Positions 36,942 to 48,640 of a DNA stretch of 64,000 nucleotides are shown here, piece by piece. The stretch lies in NCBI RefSeq assembly GCF_023611505.1, contig NZ_CP097843.1:1612001-1676000 (forward strand), in the 5' to 3' direction. The first letter of the stretch is position 1. Each line of letters opens with the position of its first letter. The notes beneath the pieces were generated by a model. That model ran no database searches. It worked only from the letters and a program-made list of their open reading frames with translations, and had not been told where the DNA came from. Origin of the DNA: Streptococcus oralis. Its GTDB lineage: Bacteria > Bacillota > Bacilli > Lactobacillales > Streptococcaceae. The translations under genes were made by a program, and so were the position numbers.

Positions 36942-38387
36942 CTACTTACCCTCCATCACATCTTTGATAGCTGCCTTGGCTGCAGCCAAGCTACTTTCAT
37001 CAATTTCCATCATATAGAGGCTGCTATCTGGCATAGCGTAGGATGGAAGATCCATTCTACCAGTTCCTTTTAAGTCTTGGGAATTGACCTTATACTGACC
37101 ACCACTATCCAACTGTGTATTAACCAAGTCCATCATGGTTTCCAAAGGCATATTGGTTTGAAGAGAATCTTGCAATCCTTGAATAATGTTGTCATAATTC
37201 TTTAAAGCCTCTGTCGAGGTTAGCTTCTGAATGATGGCAACAATGACTTTTTGCTGGTTCCGACCGCGGTCGCGGTCTCCATCCGCTAGAGAGTAGCGTT
37301 CGCGGACAAAACCAAGGGCTTTTTCAGAGTCTAGATGGACATTCCCGACAGGAAAATGGTACTGCCCATGCAAAGAAGTGAAATCTTGGTCATTATAAAC
37401 ATCCACACCACCTAGAAGGTCAATCAATTTCAAGAAAGAGGTGAAATTCAAACGAACATAGTAGTTAATATCAACTCCATATAGGTTTTCCAAGGTATGA
37501 ATTGATGAGTCCACTCCATAAATCCCCGCGTGAGTCAATTTATCCTTTTGATTATTTCCTCCGTCCGCAATCGGAACATAAGAATCTCGAGGTGTTGTGG
37601 TGAGAAGGATTTTCTTAGTATCTCGATTTATAGTCATCAAGATGTTGACGTCTGAACGCGAAACTGAACTGATAGGTCCGTAGGTATCAATACCACTGAT
37701 ATAAATATTAAAGGATTGATTCTTAGATACCTTTGGTGCCGCAACATCTTTGGTTAGTTTTTTCGTATAGATTTTCTTAATCTTCGAAGCATAATCTGGA
37801 TACTCCGCTTCAATGATGTTTTCAAAGACACTGTTCAAGACAATCGCTTTCGCATCACCTGAAATCAAGCTCTTATAGGCTGCTAAGTAAGATGCACTTT
37901 GTTCAACCGCCAAGTCTTTGCTCTGAGTCGTCTTAATATCCGCTATCAATTTTTGGATATTGTCATTATCCGTTTCAGTCGGACCTGTTACACTCTCTAA
38001 CTGGGTAACGTTGTTGATTTCACTATCTTTTAAAACCACAACACTCATCGAATACTCTGAGTAGTTTGATGTCGCATTGATGTGATTAGTCAAGCCCACA
38101 AATTGGTGCAAAGCAAATAGCGAAACCGAACTAGTCAACACCGCAAGTACCAAAAAGAAGATCGTGAACTTTTCGGCTTTCTTATATACTATTAAAAGTA
38201 GAGCTGCGACAGCAGATAGTAAAACTAGAACTGTAGCTAAGATATTGAGATGTCTAAAGGCTAGGATGTTATGTCTAAAAATTAAGAACAACAAAGAGCC
38301 ACTCAATAATAAATAAATGGCTAATAAAACTATATTAATATTTCGTTTCACATTTCCTGAACGATTTCTCTTTGAACGTCTACTCAT
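36942..38387 (-). CDS. wzg: LytR-CpsA-Psr family protein Wzg (CpsA)
   Basis: First gene of the capsule operon: LCP-family membrane protein that attaches polysaccharide to peptidoglycan. The 481-residue protein has a basic N-terminus, three membrane segments (about 18-110), an accessory domain and the LCP domain. The LCP motifs [18 protein letters not shown], and [18 protein letters not shown] carry the Arg/Asp residues that bind the pyrophosphate lipid. GGGGA precedes the ATG. Confidence 0.96.
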   Translation of the reverse strand: MSRRSKRNRSGNVKRNINIVLLAIYLLLSGSLLFLIFRHNILAFRHLNILATVLVLLSAVAALLLIVYKKAEKFTIFFLVLAVLTSSVSLFALHQFVGLTNHINATSNYSEYSMSVVVLKDSEINNVTQLESVTGPTETDNDNIQKLIADIKTTQSKDLAVEQSASYLAAYKSLISGDAKAIVLNSVFENIIEAEYPDYASKIKKIYTKKLTKDVAAPKVSKNQSFNIYISGIDTYGPISSVSRSDVNILMTINRDTKKILLTTTPRDSYVPIADGGNNQKDKLTHAGIYGVDSSIHTLENLYGVDINYYVRLNFTSFLKLIDLLGGVDVYNDQDFTSLHGQYHFPVGNVHLDSEKALGFVRERYSLADGDRDRGRNQQKVIVAIIQKLTSTEALKNYDNIIQGLQDSLQTNMPLETMMDLVNTQLDSGGQYKVNSQDLKGTGRMDLPSYAMPDSSLYMMEIDESSLAAAKAAIKDVMEGK

Positions 38388-38420
38388 GGTAATCCCCTAT
38401 ACACGTTAATAATTATAATT

Positions 38421-38429
38421 ATTATATCA
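38421..38429 (-). promoter_or_regulatory. Capsule operon promoter (extended -10)
   Basis: TGATATAAT on the minus strand (-10 TATAAT at 38421-38426), 34 nt upstream of wzg. No close -35 match is visible. It is the only clear promoter for the operon from wzg to rmlB. Confidence 0.7.
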
Positions 38430-38540
38430 CAATCATGAAAGAAATTCCATCCATTCCTGCTATTATCAGCGTTTTCATTCATTTTTTCTTAGATATATTT
38501 TGAATTTATGACTTCCATTAACAGAATCCTTGATAAAACA

Positions 38541-38566
38541 AAAACAAGACCCCTTATTATGGGGCC
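38541..38566 (-). terminator. Terminator of the aliD-like gene
   Basis: Minus-strand stem GGCCCC/GGGGTC with a 7-nt loop, followed by a U-rich tract; it separates the peptide-binding gene from the capsule promoter. Confidence 0.75.
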
Positions 38567-38578
38567 CCATTTCTGTTT

Positions 38579-40543
38579 TTATTTGATATGATTTTCAAAC
38601 TCTTTTTGGCTCTTTTCAATAGCCTTTTTACTTTCTGCTTCCCACTTAGCCTTGGCTTCGTCGAATTGTTTCTTGGTAACAGGGTCCTTTTGCAATCTCA
38701 TGTACTTATAATTATTTCCGTCACCCTTGATACCCACTAGGGAGTAGGCACGTGTAAACGGAGTTACTTTAGTTACAGAGGCTGTCCCACCATTTGACAT
38801 AGCAGACATGATTAGAGAATTGTCAATCATCCAAGCTTGGGCTTCAGCGTATTTTTCATAACGCTTAGCGACATCTTTATTCTCGGCATCTGCTTCTTTC
38901 AGGAGTTGTGTATAGGTATCGAGCCCCAGACTCTTGATGAGCTCTTGGTCTTCCTTGGCATCAAGGCCAAAAATCTTGAGATAGAAGCCGGTTTCAGCAT
39001 TGAAGGGATCTAGATAAGTTGATGGATCCTGGTAATCACCAACCCAACCATCAAAGTTTAAGTCGTAGTCACGAGCTGCTGGATTTGGCGCTAGGAAGGC
39101 AACATTTCCAAAGTCATCTGTAGAAAGCTGTTGAACATCAATGACGATATTGTCAGAACCTAGTACTGTTTCAAGGGTTTGTTTAACCGAGTTCATACCA
39201 GAAACCGCATTTTTATTTGTCTGATCAACAGGGACATCCAAATGGATTGGGAAAGTCACGCCTTGGGCTTCCAATTCCTTTTTAGCTTCCGCAAATTTTG
39301 CTTGGGCCTTTTCCTTGTTAAAGTAAGCATCTTGAGCGTCTGCCAAATTGATACCTGACCACTCAGTTCCGTAGTTCACAAGCTTAGAAGCTGTCACTTC
39401 TCCAAAGGTCTTATCTCCCACCTGAACAAATGTTGGTGGAACCAAAGTATTACGAAGGGTTTTGCTCGCTGCCTCTTCACCGTTAGATTGAGCAGAGTAG
39501 GCTGTTCGATCAATACCAAAGTTGATAGCCTGACGGAAATTTTTATTTAAGATAGCTGTTTGAACTGATTTCTTTTGTTCGTCCGTTGTTTTAGCGGTAT
39601 GATTATAGGTTTTGCGGTTGACGTTAAAGTTAAAGTACCAAGATGTCTTGTCTTGCAAGCTATAAACGATATTGTCTTGGTATTTTTCTTTTGTCTTGGC
39701 ATAGTTCGAACTATTTGGATAGACTCCCGCAATCGAGTAGGCGCCATTTTCAAAGTTTCGAATGGTCATCTCCTGATCTGACCCATCAAAGTAGGCTAAC
39801 TTAACTTTTTCAATGGTTACTTTATCATGGTCATAATAGTGTGGATTCTTCACATATTCGATCGAAGATTTTGATGTGAAATCTTTTAACAGATATGGAC
39901 CGTTATAAAGGATGCTGTCTGGTGTCAAGGTACCAAAGTCTTTATCCTTTGATTTCAAGAACTCTTCGTTGACTGGAAAAAGGATACTATTGGTTGTCTT
40001 TGAATTCCAATACGGTTCTGGTCGAGTCAAAGTGTACTCGACTGTGTAATCATCCAAGGCTTTGACACCAACAGTCGAAAAGTCATTGGTCACACCCGTC
40101 ACATAGTCATTCAATCCCTTGATTGAATTTTGGATCAGATCCATGGCTTGCCCCTTGTTGTCAGCGGCATATTTGATCCCAGTGACAAAATCCTGAGCCT
40201 TGACTGAAGCATATTCCTCACCATCAGCCGTATACCACTTTGCATCTTTTCTAAGCTTGTAGGTATAGGTCAAACCATCTGCTGAAACAGACCAATCCTC
40301 AGCTAGAGCTGGCGTTAGGTTGCCATAGCTATCATTTTCCAGCAAACCATCTACGAGATTGGTAATAACGGCAGTATTATCTGCATAATAATCTAGAAGA
40401 TAGTTAAAAGTTGTTGGATTCGCACTAAATGTTGATGAATAAGTGCTAGTATTTGTGTTGAACTGTCCACACGCCGAAAGCAAAATCCCTGTCGCTAAGA
40501 CAAGACCTGTCTCGATTAGTCTTTTTTTCATTTTGATCATCAT
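38579..40543 (-). CDS. aliD: AliB-like oligopeptide-binding lipoprotein, aliD position
   Basis: A 654-residue SBP_bac_5 lipoprotein paralogous to AliA/AliB, with lipobox LSAC (Cys about residue 25), LVDGLLENDSYGN and NFRQAINFGIDRTAY. In non-encapsulated pneumococci two aliB-like genes (aliC then aliD) follow dexB in place of the capsule genes; this is the second. AliD is reported there as a peptide sensor rather than a nutrient importer, but ligand specificity cannot be judged here. ATGs at 40543 and 40540 are both usable after AAAGGAG. It is monocistronic. Confidence 0.88.
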   Translation of the reverse strand: MMIKMKKRLIETGLVLATGILLSACGQFNTNTSTYSSTFSANPTTFNYLLDYYADNTAVITNLVDGLLENDSYGNLTPALAEDWSVSADGLTYTYKLRKDAKWYTADGEEYASVKAQDFVTGIKYAADNKGQAMDLIQNSIKGLNDYVTGVTNDFSTVGVKALDDYTVEYTLTRPEPYWNSKTTNSILFPVNEEFLKSKDKDFGTLTPDSILYNGPYLLKDFTSKSSIEYVKNPHYYDHDKVTIEKVKLAYFDGSDQEMTIRNFENGAYSIAGVYPNSSNYAKTKEKYQDNIVYSLQDKTSWYFNFNVNRKTYNHTAKTTDEQKKSVQTAILNKNFRQAINFGIDRTAYSAQSNGEEAASKTLRNTLVPPTFVQVGDKTFGEVTASKLVNYGTEWSGINLADAQDAYFNKEKAQAKFAEAKKELEAQGVTFPIHLDVPVDQTNKNAVSGMNSVKQTLETVLGSDNIVIDVQQLSTDDFGNVAFLAPNPAARDYDLNFDGWVGDYQDPSTYLDPFNAETGFYLKIFGLDAKEDQELIKSLGLDTYTQLLKEADAENKDVAKRYEKYAEAQAWMIDNSLIMSAMSNGGTASVTKVTPFTRAYSLVGIKGDGNNYKYMRLQKDPVTKKQFDEAKAKWEAESKKAIEKSQKEFENHIK

Positions 40544-40578
40544 TCACTCCTTTGTGTCACCTTTTATAACATAACCAT

Positions 40579-40607
40579 ATTTTATCAAATTTATTCAAAA
40601 ATGTAAA
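40579..40607 (-). promoter_or_regulatory. Promoter of the aliD-like gene
   Basis: -35 TTTACA (40602-40607), 17-bp spacer, -10 TAAAAT (40579-40584) with an upstream TGA that makes an extended -10. Confidence 0.65.
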
Positions 40608-40640
40608 GTTACTGCTTTTATGACAACTGGTGTCTCAAAA

Positions 40641-40676
40641 CAAAAAAAGGAAGCACAGTTTCCTGCAACTTCCCTT
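40641..40676 (-). terminator. Terminator of the aliC-like gene
   Basis: Minus-strand hairpin with outer GGAAG/CTTCC and inner CAG/CTG pairing, followed by seven U residues. Confidence 0.7.
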
Positions 40677-40689
40677 TTCTGTTTATAGA

Positions 40690-42657
40690 TTACTTGACAT
40701 GTTTTTCAAGTTCTTTTTGGTATTTGGCATTTGTTTCGATTTTTTCTTGTTGCCATTTCTTGAAGGCTTCTTCGTATTCTTTTGCAGTCACAACATCATT
40801 TTGCAACTCCAATCCTTTGAACACAAATGGGTCTCCCTTGATTCCGACTTGAGAGTAGGCTTTTGTGAATGGTACAGTTCGGCTAACAGTTGGAGAACCA
40901 CCTGAAGAAGCAACTGGGATTAAGAGTGAGCTATCAGACACCCAAGCTTGAGCTTTAGCGTATTTTTCATAGCGTTTGTTGAGGTCGCTGGTTTCAGCTG
41001 CAGCATCATCCAAGAGTTTCTTGTATTCGTCCAGTCCAACTTGAGCCATCACTTCTGGATCTTTTCCACGAGTGATACCCAAGTGTTTAAGGGCAGAACC
41101 CTTCTTGGCATCAAGAATGTTGAGGTAGGTAGCTGGGTCTTGATAATCAGGGCCCCAACCAGTTCCGTTCAAGTCATAGTCTTTTTGGGATGGAACCTTG
41201 GCTTGAGACGTAATGCTCATTTTTTCATTATCAGTCATTTGAAGGACATCGACAATGACATTTTCAGTACCAAGTGATGATTCGATAGACTGCTTGAGTG
41301 AGTTAGTTTGCTGAACCGCGATTACATCTGTTTGTTCAACTGGGATATCCAAATGGATTGGGAAAGTAACCCCCTTGCCCTGCAATTCTTCCTTGGCTTT
41401 AGCAAAGGCTGCCTTGGCTTTTTCAGGGCTGTAAATCGTATCCTTGCCATCTGTAAGGGCTACATCTTTCCACTGGTCTCCATATGAAACGAGCTCTGCC
41501 TGCGCCAACTCTCCAAAGGTTTTTTCGCCCACTTGAACGTAGTCATGAGGCACTAGGCTGTTACGGATAATCTTGTCTGCACCTTCTTCACCATTCAACT
41601 GAGCAGTATAAGAATGACGGTCAAGAGCAAAGTTCAGCGCCTGGCGGAAGTTCTTGTTGAGAAGAGCTTCTTTTGTTGAAGTTTTTTGAGCTTCGTCTGT
41701 TTTGGCTGTTTTATTGTAAGATTGACGGTTTACGTTAACAGTAAGATAGTAGCTTGTCGCTTCTTGTGGACTGTAGACAATCTTATCGCCATACTCTTTT
41801 TTAGTTGACTCAAAGTTTGAGCTTGTTGGGAAGAGACGAGCTGTTGTATAGGCACCTTGTGTAAAGCTACGAATCAAAGATTCTTGGTCAGATCCATCGT
41901 AGAAAGTTAATTTGACATTGTCAATCTTAACATTGTCCTTATCCCAGTAATTTGGATTCTTTTCATATTCAATGGCTGATTTTGAAGTCAATGATTTCAA
42001 GAAATAAGGACCGTTATAAAGGATGCTTGATGGAGTTGGCGCACCGTAGTCGCCCCCTTTAGAATTCAAAAACTCTTCATTTACTGGAAGCATGGTCGCA
42101 GTTGTGACTTTAGAGTTCCAGAAACTTTCTGGCTTGTTGAGCGTATATTCTACCGTGTAATCGTCAACAGCTTTGACTCCTACTGTAGAAAAGTCATTGC
42201 TTTCTCCACTGATGTAGGCAGCTAATCCTTTGATAGAATCTTGAATCAAAGTAAGACCATCTGATTTCCCATCAGCTGCGTGTTTTAGACCAGTAACAAA
42301 ATCCTGAGCCTTGACTTCAGCGTACTCTTCTCCCTCAGAAGTATACCATTTTACACCCTTACGAAGTTTGTAGGTATAGGTCAAGCCATCTTTAGAAACG
42401 GACCAGTCTTCTGCAAGCGATGGAATTAAGTTTCCATACTTATCATTTTCCAAAAGGCCATCGACAACGTTCGCTATAACATCAGAAGTTGAACTCTTGC
42501 TCGTCACACTGTAGTCCAAAGACGATGGATCCATAGCATAGACATAAGAGAATGTCTTGGGTGCATCAGCCTTCTTTTCACTTTTCCCACAAGCAGTTAA
42601 CAGAAGGGCTGTGCTCAGGACGGCACCTGCTCCTAAGAGCCACTTTTTCGATCTCAT
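40690..42657 (-). CDS. aliC: AliB-like oligopeptide-binding lipoprotein, aliC position
   Basis: A 655-residue SBP_bac_5 lipoprotein with lipobox LTAC (Cys about residue 23), VVDGLLENDKYGN, AEDWSVSKDGLTYTY and NFRQALNFALDRHSY. It is the first gene after dexB, the aliC position of non-encapsulated pneumococci. It has its own promoter and terminator and carries the same C-terminal KELEKHVK-type ending as its paralogues. Assignment as aliC rather than aliB rests on position. Confidence 0.87.
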   Translation of the reverse strand: MRSKKWLLGAGAVLSTALLLTACGKSEKKADAPKTFSYVYAMDPSSLDYSVTSKSSTSDVIANVVDGLLENDKYGNLIPSLAEDWSVSKDGLTYTYKLRKGVKWYTSEGEEYAEVKAQDFVTGLKHAADGKSDGLTLIQDSIKGLAAYISGESNDFSTVGVKAVDDYTVEYTLNKPESFWNSKVTTATMLPVNEEFLNSKGGDYGAPTPSSILYNGPYFLKSLTSKSAIEYEKNPNYWDKDNVKIDNVKLTFYDGSDQESLIRSFTQGAYTTARLFPTSSNFESTKKEYGDKIVYSPQEATSYYLTVNVNRQSYNKTAKTDEAQKTSTKEALLNKNFRQALNFALDRHSYTAQLNGEEGADKIIRNSLVPHDYVQVGEKTFGELAQAELVSYGDQWKDVALTDGKDTIYSPEKAKAAFAKAKEELQGKGVTFPIHLDIPVEQTDVIAVQQTNSLKQSIESSLGTENVIVDVLQMTDNEKMSITSQAKVPSQKDYDLNGTGWGPDYQDPATYLNILDAKKGSALKHLGITRGKDPEVMAQVGLDEYKKLLDDAAAETSDLNKRYEKYAKAQAWVSDSSLLIPVASSGGSPTVSRTVPFTKAYSQVGIKGDPFVFKGLELQNDVVTAKEYEEAFKKWQQEKIETNAKYQKELEKHVK

Positions 42658-42688
42658 AAGTAATCTCCTTTAAGATAGTATTTTCACC

Positions 42689-42716
42689 ATTATACCCTAT
42701 TTTTTCATAAAAGCAA
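42689..42716 (-). promoter_or_regulatory. Promoter of the aliC-like gene
   Basis: -35 TTGCTT (42711-42716), 16-bp spacer, -10 TATAAT (42689-42694). Confidence 0.65.
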
Positions 42717-42786
42717 GGGCTTTCGACAGATTTTTTAGAAAATTCTAACAAATATTTTTTAAAGACTTTTCTACATATTTTTTAGT

Positions 42787-42819
42787 AAAAGAACCTCAAG
42801 CATCAAAGGCTTGAGGTTC
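42787..42819 (-). terminator. Terminator of dexB
   Basis: An 11-bp perfect stem (42791-42801 with 42809-42819) with a 7-nt loop and a short U-run on the minus strand, just after the dexB stop. Confidence 0.85.
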
Positions 42820-42826
42820 ACTTATT

Positions 42827-44446
<1,620 letters not shown>

Positions 44447-44471
44447 TCATTATTTTAATAATCTATAGTCT

Positions 44472-44508
44472 ATGATAGCGCTTTTTAAAATTTTGTGCAA
44501 GCGTTTGC
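44472..44508 (-). promoter_or_regulatory. dexB promoter with overlapping LacI-type operator
   Basis: -35 TTGCAC (44495-44500), 17-bp spacer, -10 TATCAT (44472-44477). The near-palindrome GCAAACGCTTGC (44497-44508) overlaps the -35 box. It fits a LacI/GalR-family operator (MalR-like) and only loosely a cre site (11 of 14). Confidence 0.65.
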
Positions 44509-44564
44509 TTAATCTTTTTAATTTCTTTTTTAGCTCCGTAGTTTCCTAACTTCCAATTTTTTAT

Positions 44565-44570
44565 TATAAT
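44565..44570 (+). promoter_or_regulatory. -10 box of the DUF1846 gene
   Basis: TATAAT 19 nt before the start codon; no good -35 is visible. Confidence 0.45.
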
Positions 44571-44589
44571 AGAGGTCAGAGGTAAAAAA

Positions 44590-46074
44590 ATGAAAAAACA
44601 AGCTTTTAGTTCTGAACAATATCTGAATCTACAGCGCGACCACATTTTGGAGCGCATTAACCAATTTGACGGCAAGCTCTATTTGGAGTTTGGTGGCAAA
44701 ATGTTAGAAGATTTCCACGCTGCTCGTGTACTTCCTGGTTATGAGCCTGACAATAAAATCAAGCTCTTGCAAGAATTGAAAGAGCAGGTTGAGGTTGTTA
44801 TTGCCATTAATGCTAGCAACATCGAACATTCCAAAGCACGTGGCGACCTAGGCATTTCTTATGACCAAGAAGTTCTTCGTTTGATTGACAAATTCAATGA
44901 GCTGGGAATTTTTGTTGGTTCGGTTGTCATCACACAATACGCTGGCCAACCCGCTGCAGATGCCTTCCGCAACCAGTTAGATAAAAACGGGATTGATTCC
45001 TATCTTCATTATCCGATCAAAGGATACCCGACTGATATGGACCACATCATTTCTCCAGAGGGTATGGGGAAAAACGACTACATCAAAACCAGTCGCAACT
45101 TGATTGTCGTAACCGCTCCTGGACCTGGTTCTGGAAAATTGGCAACTTGTATGTCAAACATGTACCATGACCAACTCAATGGCATCAAGTCTGGTTACGC
45201 TAAATTTGAAACCTTCCCAGTTTGGAACCTTCCCCTTCATCATCCGGTCAACTTGGCCTATGAGGCTGCCACAGCAGACCTTGACGATGTCAACATGATT
45301 GACCCCTTCCATCTCCAAACCTACGGAGAAACCACTGTCAATTACAACCGTGATATCGAAATCTTCCCAGTACTCAAACGTATGTTGGAACGTATTCTCG
45401 GTGAATCTCCATACGCTTCACCAACAGACATGGGTGTCAACATGGTTGGCTTCGCTATTACAGATGATGAAGCTGCTGTCGAAGCTTCTAAACAAGAAAT
45501 CATCCGCCGTTACTATCAAACAGTTCTTGACTTCAAGGCTGAAAAAGTCGGGGAATCTGCTGTCAAGAAAATCGAGTTGCTCATGAACGACCTCGGTATC
45601 ACACCTGCAGACCGTCAGGTTGCTGTCGCTGCACGTCAAAAAGCTGAAGAAACCGGCGGGCCTGCCCTTGCTCTCGAATTGCCATCTGGTGACATTGTCA
45701 CTGGTAAAAACTCAGAGCTCTTTGGTCCTACAGCCGCTGCCTTGATCAATGCGATTAAGAAATCAGCTGATATCGCTAAAGAAGTAAAACTAATCGAGCC
45801 TGAAGTTGTCAAACCAATCCAAGGCCTTAAAATCAACCATCTCGGTAGTCGCAATCCACGCCTGCATTCAAATGAAATCCTGATTGCCCTTGCAATCACA
45901 GCTATGGAAAATCCTGATGCTGCGCGTGCCATGGAAGAACTTGGTAACCTCAAAGGTAGCGAAGCACACTCTACCATCATCTTGACCGATGAAGACAAGA
46001 ATGTCCTTCGCAAACTAGGCATCAACGTAACCTTTGACCCATACTACCAATACGACCGCTTGTATCGGAAGTAA
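44590..46074 (+). CDS. DUF1846 (UPF0371) family protein
   Basis: A 494-residue conserved protein of the UPF0371/DUF1846 family, found next to luxS and dexB in mitis-group genomes. Visible conserved stretches are [40 protein letters not shown] and [18 protein letters not shown]. The family is structurally known but its biochemical role is unsettled; the PGPGSGK segment looks like a nucleotide-binding loop. AGAGGT precedes the ATG. It diverges from dexB. Confidence 0.9.
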   Translation: MKKQAFSSEQYLNLQRDHILERINQFDGKLYLEFGGKMLEDFHAARVLPGYEPDNKIKLLQELKEQVEVVIAINASNIEHSKARGDLGISYDQEVLRLIDKFNELGIFVGSVVITQYAGQPAADAFRNQLDKNGIDSYLHYPIKGYPTDMDHIISPEGMGKNDYIKTSRNLIVVTAPGPGSGKLATCMSNMYHDQLNGIKSGYAKFETFPVWNLPLHHPVNLAYEAATADLDDVNMIDPFHLQTYGETTVNYNRDIEIFPVLKRMLERILGESPYASPTDMGVNMVGFAITDDEAAVEASKQEIIRRYYQTVLDFKAEKVGESAVKKIELLMNDLGITPADRQVAVAARQKAEETGGPALALELPSGDIVTGKNSELFGPTAAALINAIKKSADIAKEVKLIEPEVVKPIQGLKINHLGSRNPRLHSNEILIALAITAMENPDAARAMEELGNLKGSEAHSTIILTDEDKNVLRKLGINVTFDPYYQYDRLYRK

Positions 46075-46143
46075 ATAAACAAGGCTGGACAAAAACTCAA
46101 TTTGAGAGAAAAATCCAGTAAATCTTTACATAATAAAAAAATC

Positions 46144-46190
46144 AAACGCATAATATCAAGTCTTTTGGACATTTGGTATTATGCGTTTTT
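46144..46190. terminator. Bidirectional terminator
   Basis: A 12-bp stem (46144-46155 with 46177-46188) with a structured loop (GTC/GAC) and T/A runs on both sides lies between the convergent DUF1846 and histidine kinase genes. Confidence 0.85.
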
Positions 46191-46208
46191 ATGGTTTTCC
46201 ATTCTCAT

Positions 46209-47240
46209 TTATTTCAATGAAATTGTCAACTCAACACAAGCTCCTCCTTGCTCTGGATTGAGCAGGGTTAGACAACCACCATGCAAGAGAGCGACCTGCT
46301 TAGAAAAGGCTAAGCCGATACCATGATGGGGATTAGCTGAATTGCGGCTTTGGTCACTCTGGTAAAAGAGCCGTTCCGCTCCCAGCAGCATCTCCTCTGA
46401 AAATGAAGGGCCGTTGTTCCAGATAGCAAAAACCAACTGGTCCTGCTGCACTGATACCGTTAGCTTGACTTCCTTTTGATCCTGGTCTGCATGTTCAAGC
46501 GCATTCAGTAAAATATTGAGCAAAGCCCGTTTAAGATAGTCCAAATGAATCGACAAAATCAGACTAAGATCACAATCTTCTTGGAGATAAAAACGATAGC
46601 TTTCCTGTTTACTGAACAGTGCCCAATCGTCCTGGAGATAGGCCAAAAAGTCCTCTAAGGAAAGCTGACTGAACTGATTAGAATCAATCTGAAAAGCCTT
46701 AGCGTAATCAATAAGAGAGCCACAATATTCTTCCATCTTGTAACTAGCCTGCAAAATCTCAGCAGCATAGTCTGCCTGTGGCTGGCCTAACTGCGCCATT
46801 TCCAAGAGCTCAGCATTACCCTTAATTACAGTTAGGGGCGTCTTCAAATCGTGCGATGTCGCTGATAGCTGTAAAATTAACTCCTGATTATGCTGCTGCT
46901 CTTTTTCTAGAAGACGAGCATTTTCTTGGTGGCTGCTCCGTAAATCGCTATAGACTTCGAGCATTTCCTCGATCCTAAAAAGCTGGCTTTGATTTTCTTC
47001 TAAAAGCTTCTTGCTCGTTAGCATTTTTATTTCCCTGTCGATTTTTCGGAGCAATTTCAAAATATGATAAAAAGTAATCAGCAGCAAGCTCCCTGCCCAA
47101 AAGAACAAGGTGAAAAGAACGTGATTACTTCCTTGCGTAAATTCATAACCTATAAGCACAAAAATCAAAACATGGAAAAAGACGATTTTTAAACTGGTTG
47201 TCCAGACTAGGCTTTTGAAATTACGGGTTCTAATTGCCAT
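46209..47240 (-). CDS. Sensor histidine kinase of the ABC-linked two-component system
   Basis: A 343-residue membrane kinase. Two membrane helices (about 12-31 and 40-58) are joined by a very short outside loop, as in intramembrane-sensing kinases that read transporter state. A coiled linker, the H-box with phospho-acceptor H130 (ATSHDLKTPLT), the N-box LLNALEHA and the G-box HHGIGLAFSK follow. It overlaps the response regulator by 34 nt and is the last gene of a five-gene operon with an ABC transporter. Confidence 0.9.
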   Translation of the reverse strand: MAIRTRNFKSLVWTTSLKIVFFHVLIFVLIGYEFTQGSNHVLFTLFFWAGSLLLITFYHILKLLRKIDREIKMLTSKKLLEENQSQLFRIEEMLEVYSDLRSSHQENARLLEKEQQHNQELILQLSATSHDLKTPLTVIKGNAELLEMAQLGQPQADYAAEILQASYKMEEYCGSLIDYAKAFQIDSNQFSQLSLEDFLAYLQDDWALFSKQESYRFYLQEDCDLSLILSIHLDYLKRALLNILLNALEHADQDQKEVKLTVSVQQDQLVFAIWNNGPSFSEEMLLGAERLFYQSDQSRNSANPHHGIGLAFSKQVALLHGGCLTLLNPEQGGACVELTISLK

Positions 47241-47905
47241 CTATAGCCTACTCCTCTCACAGTTGCGATTGCTTGCAGCCCTTCTTGTTTGCATTTTTGA
47301 CGAATCTGATATACGTATTCTGAGATGGAACGAAGCTGTGTTTCTGAGCTTTCTGGATAAAGCAAGGTATGAAGACGTTCAGCTGAAAAGGTCTGCTTGG
47401 GATTGCTAGCTAGTAAATGTAGCAGCTTAAACTCCCGCTCTGAAAATTTCAAGACTTTACTAAAACAGGCAACTTCGTAGCGCTCTGGATAAAATTGGCA
47501 AGAAACAATTTCAGAATATCGCTCCTCACGTCTTTCCTCCCGCCGAAGATGAGCTCTGACGCGCGCCAGCAATTCTTTGGTTCCAAAAGGCTTGACAATA
47601 TAGTCATCTGCTCCGCGAAAGAGCCCTTCCACTTTGTCCGCCTCCAATTCCTTAGCCGTCAGAAAGATGATTGGACACGAAAGATGAGGACGAATGTAGG
47701 AACACAGCTCAAAACCATTAACAGGCTCCATCATCACATCCAGCAGAATCAAGTCATATCCGACAAAATACGTCAGCTCTAGGTCTTCTATCCGATCAAG
47801 CGTCGTCACATCATAAGCATCTAGCTCTAGGACGTTTTTCACCAGCTTCAAAATGCTCTGGTCGTCATCAACCACCAAAATACGATACTGTCTCATGATT
47901 TCCAT
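47207..47905 (-). CDS. OmpR-family response regulator
   Basis: A 232-residue regulator: receiver domain with acidic pocket VVDDDQS, phospho-acceptor in LILLDVMME and FLTAKE, then a winged-helix DNA-binding domain ending in VRGVGYRWQ. It is likely to bind the tandem TCTG repeats at 50177-50209 and activate its own operon. The start could be at 47905 (AGAGGT) or at 47896; the difference is three residues. Confidence 0.92.
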   Translation of the reverse strand: MEIMRQYRILVVDDDQSILKLVKNVLELDAYDVTTLDRIEDLELTYFVGYDLILLDVMMEPVNGFELCSYIRPHLSCPIIFLTAKELEADKVEGLFRGADDYIVKPFGTKELLARVRAHLRREERREERYSEIVSCQFYPERYEVACFSKVLKFSEREFKLLHLLASNPKQTFSAERLHTLLYPESSETQLRSISEYVYQIRQKCKQEGLQAIATVRGVGYRWQLEPVISKA

Positions 47906-47917
47906 TATAGCATACCT

Positions 47918-48640
47918 CTAGCGAACATCTCGTTTCAAGGTTAAGAATATAGCAGAGCTCCAAACCAAAGCTAACCATAACAGCTGTATTCCCAGCCCTG
48001 AGAGATCTATTGAATGCTGAAGTCCTTCATACTCAAAAAGATTTAGCGTAGCCAGATCGGGCAGGTATTTTGCTTCTTTGATGAAAGTCGCCAATAAACG
48101 GCTGAGGCCAACCAAGAGAGGAAAGAGCACCGACACCGGCACAACCCAAGATTGAAATAGCAAAGCGAGGCCAGCAGTTAAAAAAGCCAGAAAAATATTG
48201 CTGAGAAGACCAAAAGAGCTGTAATAGAGGAATTTCTCTAGTAAGGACCAGCTAAAGCTTAGGTCAAAACGAGCCAGCATAACAAGGAAACAGCTGCCTA
48301 TCATGACACTGTAGAGAACCAAGAGCAGCAAGTCCAGAAAAAGGAATTTCCCAGCCAACCAAGCCTTTCTATTTGATACGGTTAGAAAATTCGTTCGCAT
48401 CCCAGACTTGACAAACTCCTGGGCAAAATAGAGAGAAGTAAAGATGACGATGACAGGCTGCGCCAGATAGAGGGCATGCAAAACCTCGCTCAGAGCCTTC
48501 GTCTGACCAACTGCTGTCTGACTGTAGTCAAGATTCATCAGAAAAAATGGAACAGCTACCAGAGCCACTAAGGCTGCACCAAGAGCGAGATAGTAAGAAC
48601 GGAACTTAATCCATTCACTTCTAAGCAGAGCTTTTATCAT
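47918..48640 (-). CDS. ABC-2 type transporter permease, second subunit
   Basis: A 240-residue membrane protein with about six hydrophobic segments, beginning MIKALLRSEWIKFRSYY, the RSEWIKFR pattern typical of ABC-2/LanG-like permeases. The start at 48640 is supported by AGGAGG and by the TGATG overlap with the preceding permease stop; a longer frame to 48709 lacks this. With the first permease and the ATPase it forms a three-part exporter. Confidence 0.87.
   Translation of the reverse strand: MIKALLRSEWIKFRSYYLALGAALVALVAVPFFLMNLDYSQTAVGQTKALSEVLHALYLAQPVIVIFTSLYFAQEFVKSGMRTNFLTVSNRKAWLAGKFLFLDLLLLVLYSVMIGSCFLVMLARFDLSFSWSLLEKFLYYSSFGLLSNIFLAFLTAGLALLFQSWVVPVSVLFPLLVGLSRLLATFIKEAKYLPDLATLNLFEYEGLQHSIDLSGLGIQLLWLALVWSSAIFLTLKRDVR

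Noticed and set aside
46081-46120. Imperfect dyad CTGGA...CTCAA-TTGAG...TCCAG after the DUF1846 gene
   Set aside because: Arms are short and interrupted; it could be a repeat-element remnant, but I could not match it to BOX, RUP or an insertion sequence.
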